Positions 13,692 through 14,853 of a stretch of DNA of 14,853 bases are shown here, in pieces; within the stretch, counting starts at the first letter, position 1; every line of letters begins with the position of its first letter. The position numbers were made by a program, and so were the translations under genes. The DNA is from Myxococcota bacterium (GTDB lineage Bacteria; Myxococcota_A; UBA9160; PR03): the NCBI GenBank assembly GCA_030066475.1, contig JASJBO010000165.1, positions 1 to 14,853 of the forward strand, written 5' to 3'. The notes under the pieces are model-generated. The model saw only the letters and a program-made list of their open reading frames with translations. It searched no databases and was not told where the DNA came from.

Positions 13692-14615
13692 ATGGCCGAC
13701 ACCGAGCCGGAGCAGCCGGGTGCGCAGCCCCCCCCGGACCAGCAGGGGGGGAAGAAGGACCCCAGCGAGCCGGATCCGGCCGAGTCGAGCGGCCAGGAGG
13801 CGAGCCGCGCCCTGGCCTCGCCGGGAGAGGTCCTGCTCCTGGTCTGTGCCCTGCTTCTGATCTTCCTCCTGCTCATCTACCTGCTGTTCGCCTTCTGGCC
13901 GCACGGAGGCACGGGCGACGCCGATCTGCGCGTGGGCGTGTCCGTCTTCGGCCACTGGTTCAAGACCAGTGACGAGGTCCGCATCTTCATGCTGGTCGTC
14001 CTGGCCGGAGCGATCGGCAGCTTCATCCACGTCGCGAGCTCCGCCGGTGACTACATCGGCAACCGCAACCTGCGCCGGAGCTGGCTCTACTGGTACATCC
14101 TCAGGCTCCCCGTCGGGTCGAGCATCGCCCTGCTCATCTACCTGCTGCTGCGCGGCGGCGTGATGAATGCTTCCGGCGGCGTCGACCTGAGCGAGGGGCC
14201 CCCCTACGGGATCGTGGGCCTCTCGGCGCTGGCCGGAATGTTCGCGAAGAAGGCCTCCAACAAGCTGGGGGAGGTATTCGACGTTGCGTTTCGCACGTCG
14301 AGGGATGAGGAGCTGGCCGACAAGAACGTTCGCGTGCCTGTTCTCGAGGAAGTCCAGCCCAACCCGCTCAAGGTCTCCCCGCCCGGGAAGGCGACGACGA
14401 TCAAGCTGATCGGCGACAACTTCCAGCCCTCCTACCGGGTGCTGTTCGCGGGGGAGACGCGCAAGCCCAAGTACGTGAGCGACCAGCAGCTGCTGCTGGA
14501 GCTCGCAGCGGAGGAGCTGACGACGGCGCGGTCGATCACCGTCCTGGTCTTCTCCCCCGAGAAGGAGGAGATCCGCTCCAACGCCATCGAGCTCGTCGTC
14601 GAGCTGGAGACGTGA
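13692..14615 (+). CDS. Multi-pass membrane protein with C-terminal IPT/TIG-like domain
   Basis: The protein is 307 aa from ATG 13692, supported by GGAGGG at 13679-13684 (7-nt spacing). The N-terminal ~40 residues are polar, Pro/Gln/Glu-rich and disordered. Three hydrophobic helices follow at about 46-69, 97-115 and 137-154, with a weaker fourth near 172-185 (GIVGLSALAGMFA). The loop after helix 2 has GDYIGNRNLRRSWLYWY. From about 218 (PVLEEVQPNPLKVSPPG) a compact beta domain resembles IPT/TIG immunoglobulin-like folds, with IKLIGDNFQPSYRVLFAG and ending in IELVVELE. The function is unknown. It is coupled by GTGA to a second membrane protein. With an even helix number the TIG-like domain would be cytoplasmic, which is unusual; with three it would be periplasmic. 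Confidence 0.75.
   Translation: MADTEPEQPGAQPPPDQQGGKKDPSEPDPAESSGQEASRALASPGEVLLLVCALLLIFLLLIYLLFAFWPHGGTGDADLRVGVSVFGHWFKTSDEVRIFMLVVLAGAIGSFIHVASSAGDYIGNRNLRRSWLYWYILRLPVGSSIALLIYLLLRGGVMNASGGVDLSEGPPYGIVGLSALAGMFAKKASNKLGEVFDVAFRTSRDEELADKNVRVPVLEEVQPNPLKVSPPGKATTIKLIGDNFQPSYRVLFAGETRKPKYVSDQQLLLELAAEELTTARSITVLVFSPEKEEIRSNAIELVVELET
13728..13751. repeat. C8 and G7 homopolymer tracts at the 5' end of the TIG-domain gene
   Basis: C8 (13728-13735) and G7 (13745-13751) lie 9 nt apart inside codons ~13-20 of the gene and are mutually complementary, so they could pair as a strong hairpin in the mRNA. They encode QPPPD and QQGGKK. Slippage in either tract would shift the frame and switch the protein off. 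Confidence 0.75.
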
Positions 14616-14853
14616 AGCGCCTACGGGAGATCCTGGGTGCCATGACGCGAAAGCAGCCCGCCTACGTCGCCCTCTTCCTCTGGGTCCTCATCCTGGCCCT
14701 GCTCCTGGTGCCGGCCGTGGCCATCTTGAGCGCGGAGAACGGCCAGCACAACCGCGCATTCGAGCTGGCCCTGGAGACGACCTTGGACCTGGACCGCCCG
14801 GAGCCAGTGGAGGACCTGATTCCGCTGGTGGCAGGCCACCCGGGCCAGCGCTG
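14612..14853 (+). CDS. N-terminal part of an unidentified membrane protein (partial)
   Basis: GTG 14612 overlaps the preceding stop (GTGA); ATG 14642 is an alternative start. The frame is open to the window end, giving 80 codons. A basic N-terminus is followed by one strong helix (about residues 18-40, YVALFLWVLILALLLVPAVA) and then a hydrophilic stretch with FELALETTLDLDRPEP, ending in AGHPGQR. It is probably an N-in single- or multi-pass protein with an external domain. Translational coupling suggests a complex with the TIG-like protein. No family is recognisable from the part present. Confidence 0.65.
   Translation, partial: MKRLREILGAMTRKQPAYVALFLWVLILALLLVPAVAILSAENGQHNRAFELALETTLDLDRPEPVEDLIPLVAGHPGQR

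Overview
This is a GC-rich window (codon third positions are almost all G or C) in which every intact gene reads on the + strand, many coupled by GTGA or ATGA overlaps. Gene content suggests a high-GC, metabolically broad environmental bacterium of the former deltaproteobacterial type (Myxococcota- or Binatota-like): an N-acyl-D-amino-acid deacylase relic, a thiolase-like protein with a Baeyer-Villiger monooxygenase, a sulfatase-fold lipoprotein and a compact periplasmic nitrate reductase. The lineage is inferred from content only. There is no rRNA, tRNA, CRISPR array or recognisable transposase.

Layout. (1) 1-1827: three tightly coupled genes, made of the C-terminus of an unidentified protein, a divergent quinolinate phosphoribosyltransferase (NadC)-like protein, and a protein with a CinA/MoaB-type MoCF domain. 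The last two suggest an uncharacterised nicotinate-nucleotide type pathway. (2) 1835-2519: a decay scar. The first ~90 codons of a ferric-reductase-like membrane protein (+) run into a twice-deleted amidohydrolase on the - strand. (3) 2705-5789: a thiolase-like protein lacking the usual catalytic residues, followed after 16 nt by a class B flavin monooxygenase. (4) 5986-8682: a lipoprotein of the alkaline phosphatase/sulfatase superfamily with Thr where sulfatases have the formylglycine residue. (5) 8939-9958: gpsA, apparently leaderless. (6) 10169-13328: napA, a tetraheme cytochrome and a 64-residue two-helix membrane protein, all with ATGA overlaps; this is a likely quinol-to-nitrate electron chain without napD, napB, napG or napH in the window. 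(7) 13692-14853: a multi-pass membrane protein with a C-terminal IPT/TIG-like domain, coupled to a second membrane protein cut by the window end.

The most unusual items are the NadC-like/MoCF pair, the minimal nitrate-reductase operon, the Thr-type sulfatase homologue, the deletion scar, and the coupled membrane-protein pair with long C and G tracts at its 5' end. All functions are read from motifs by eye; no database search was possible.
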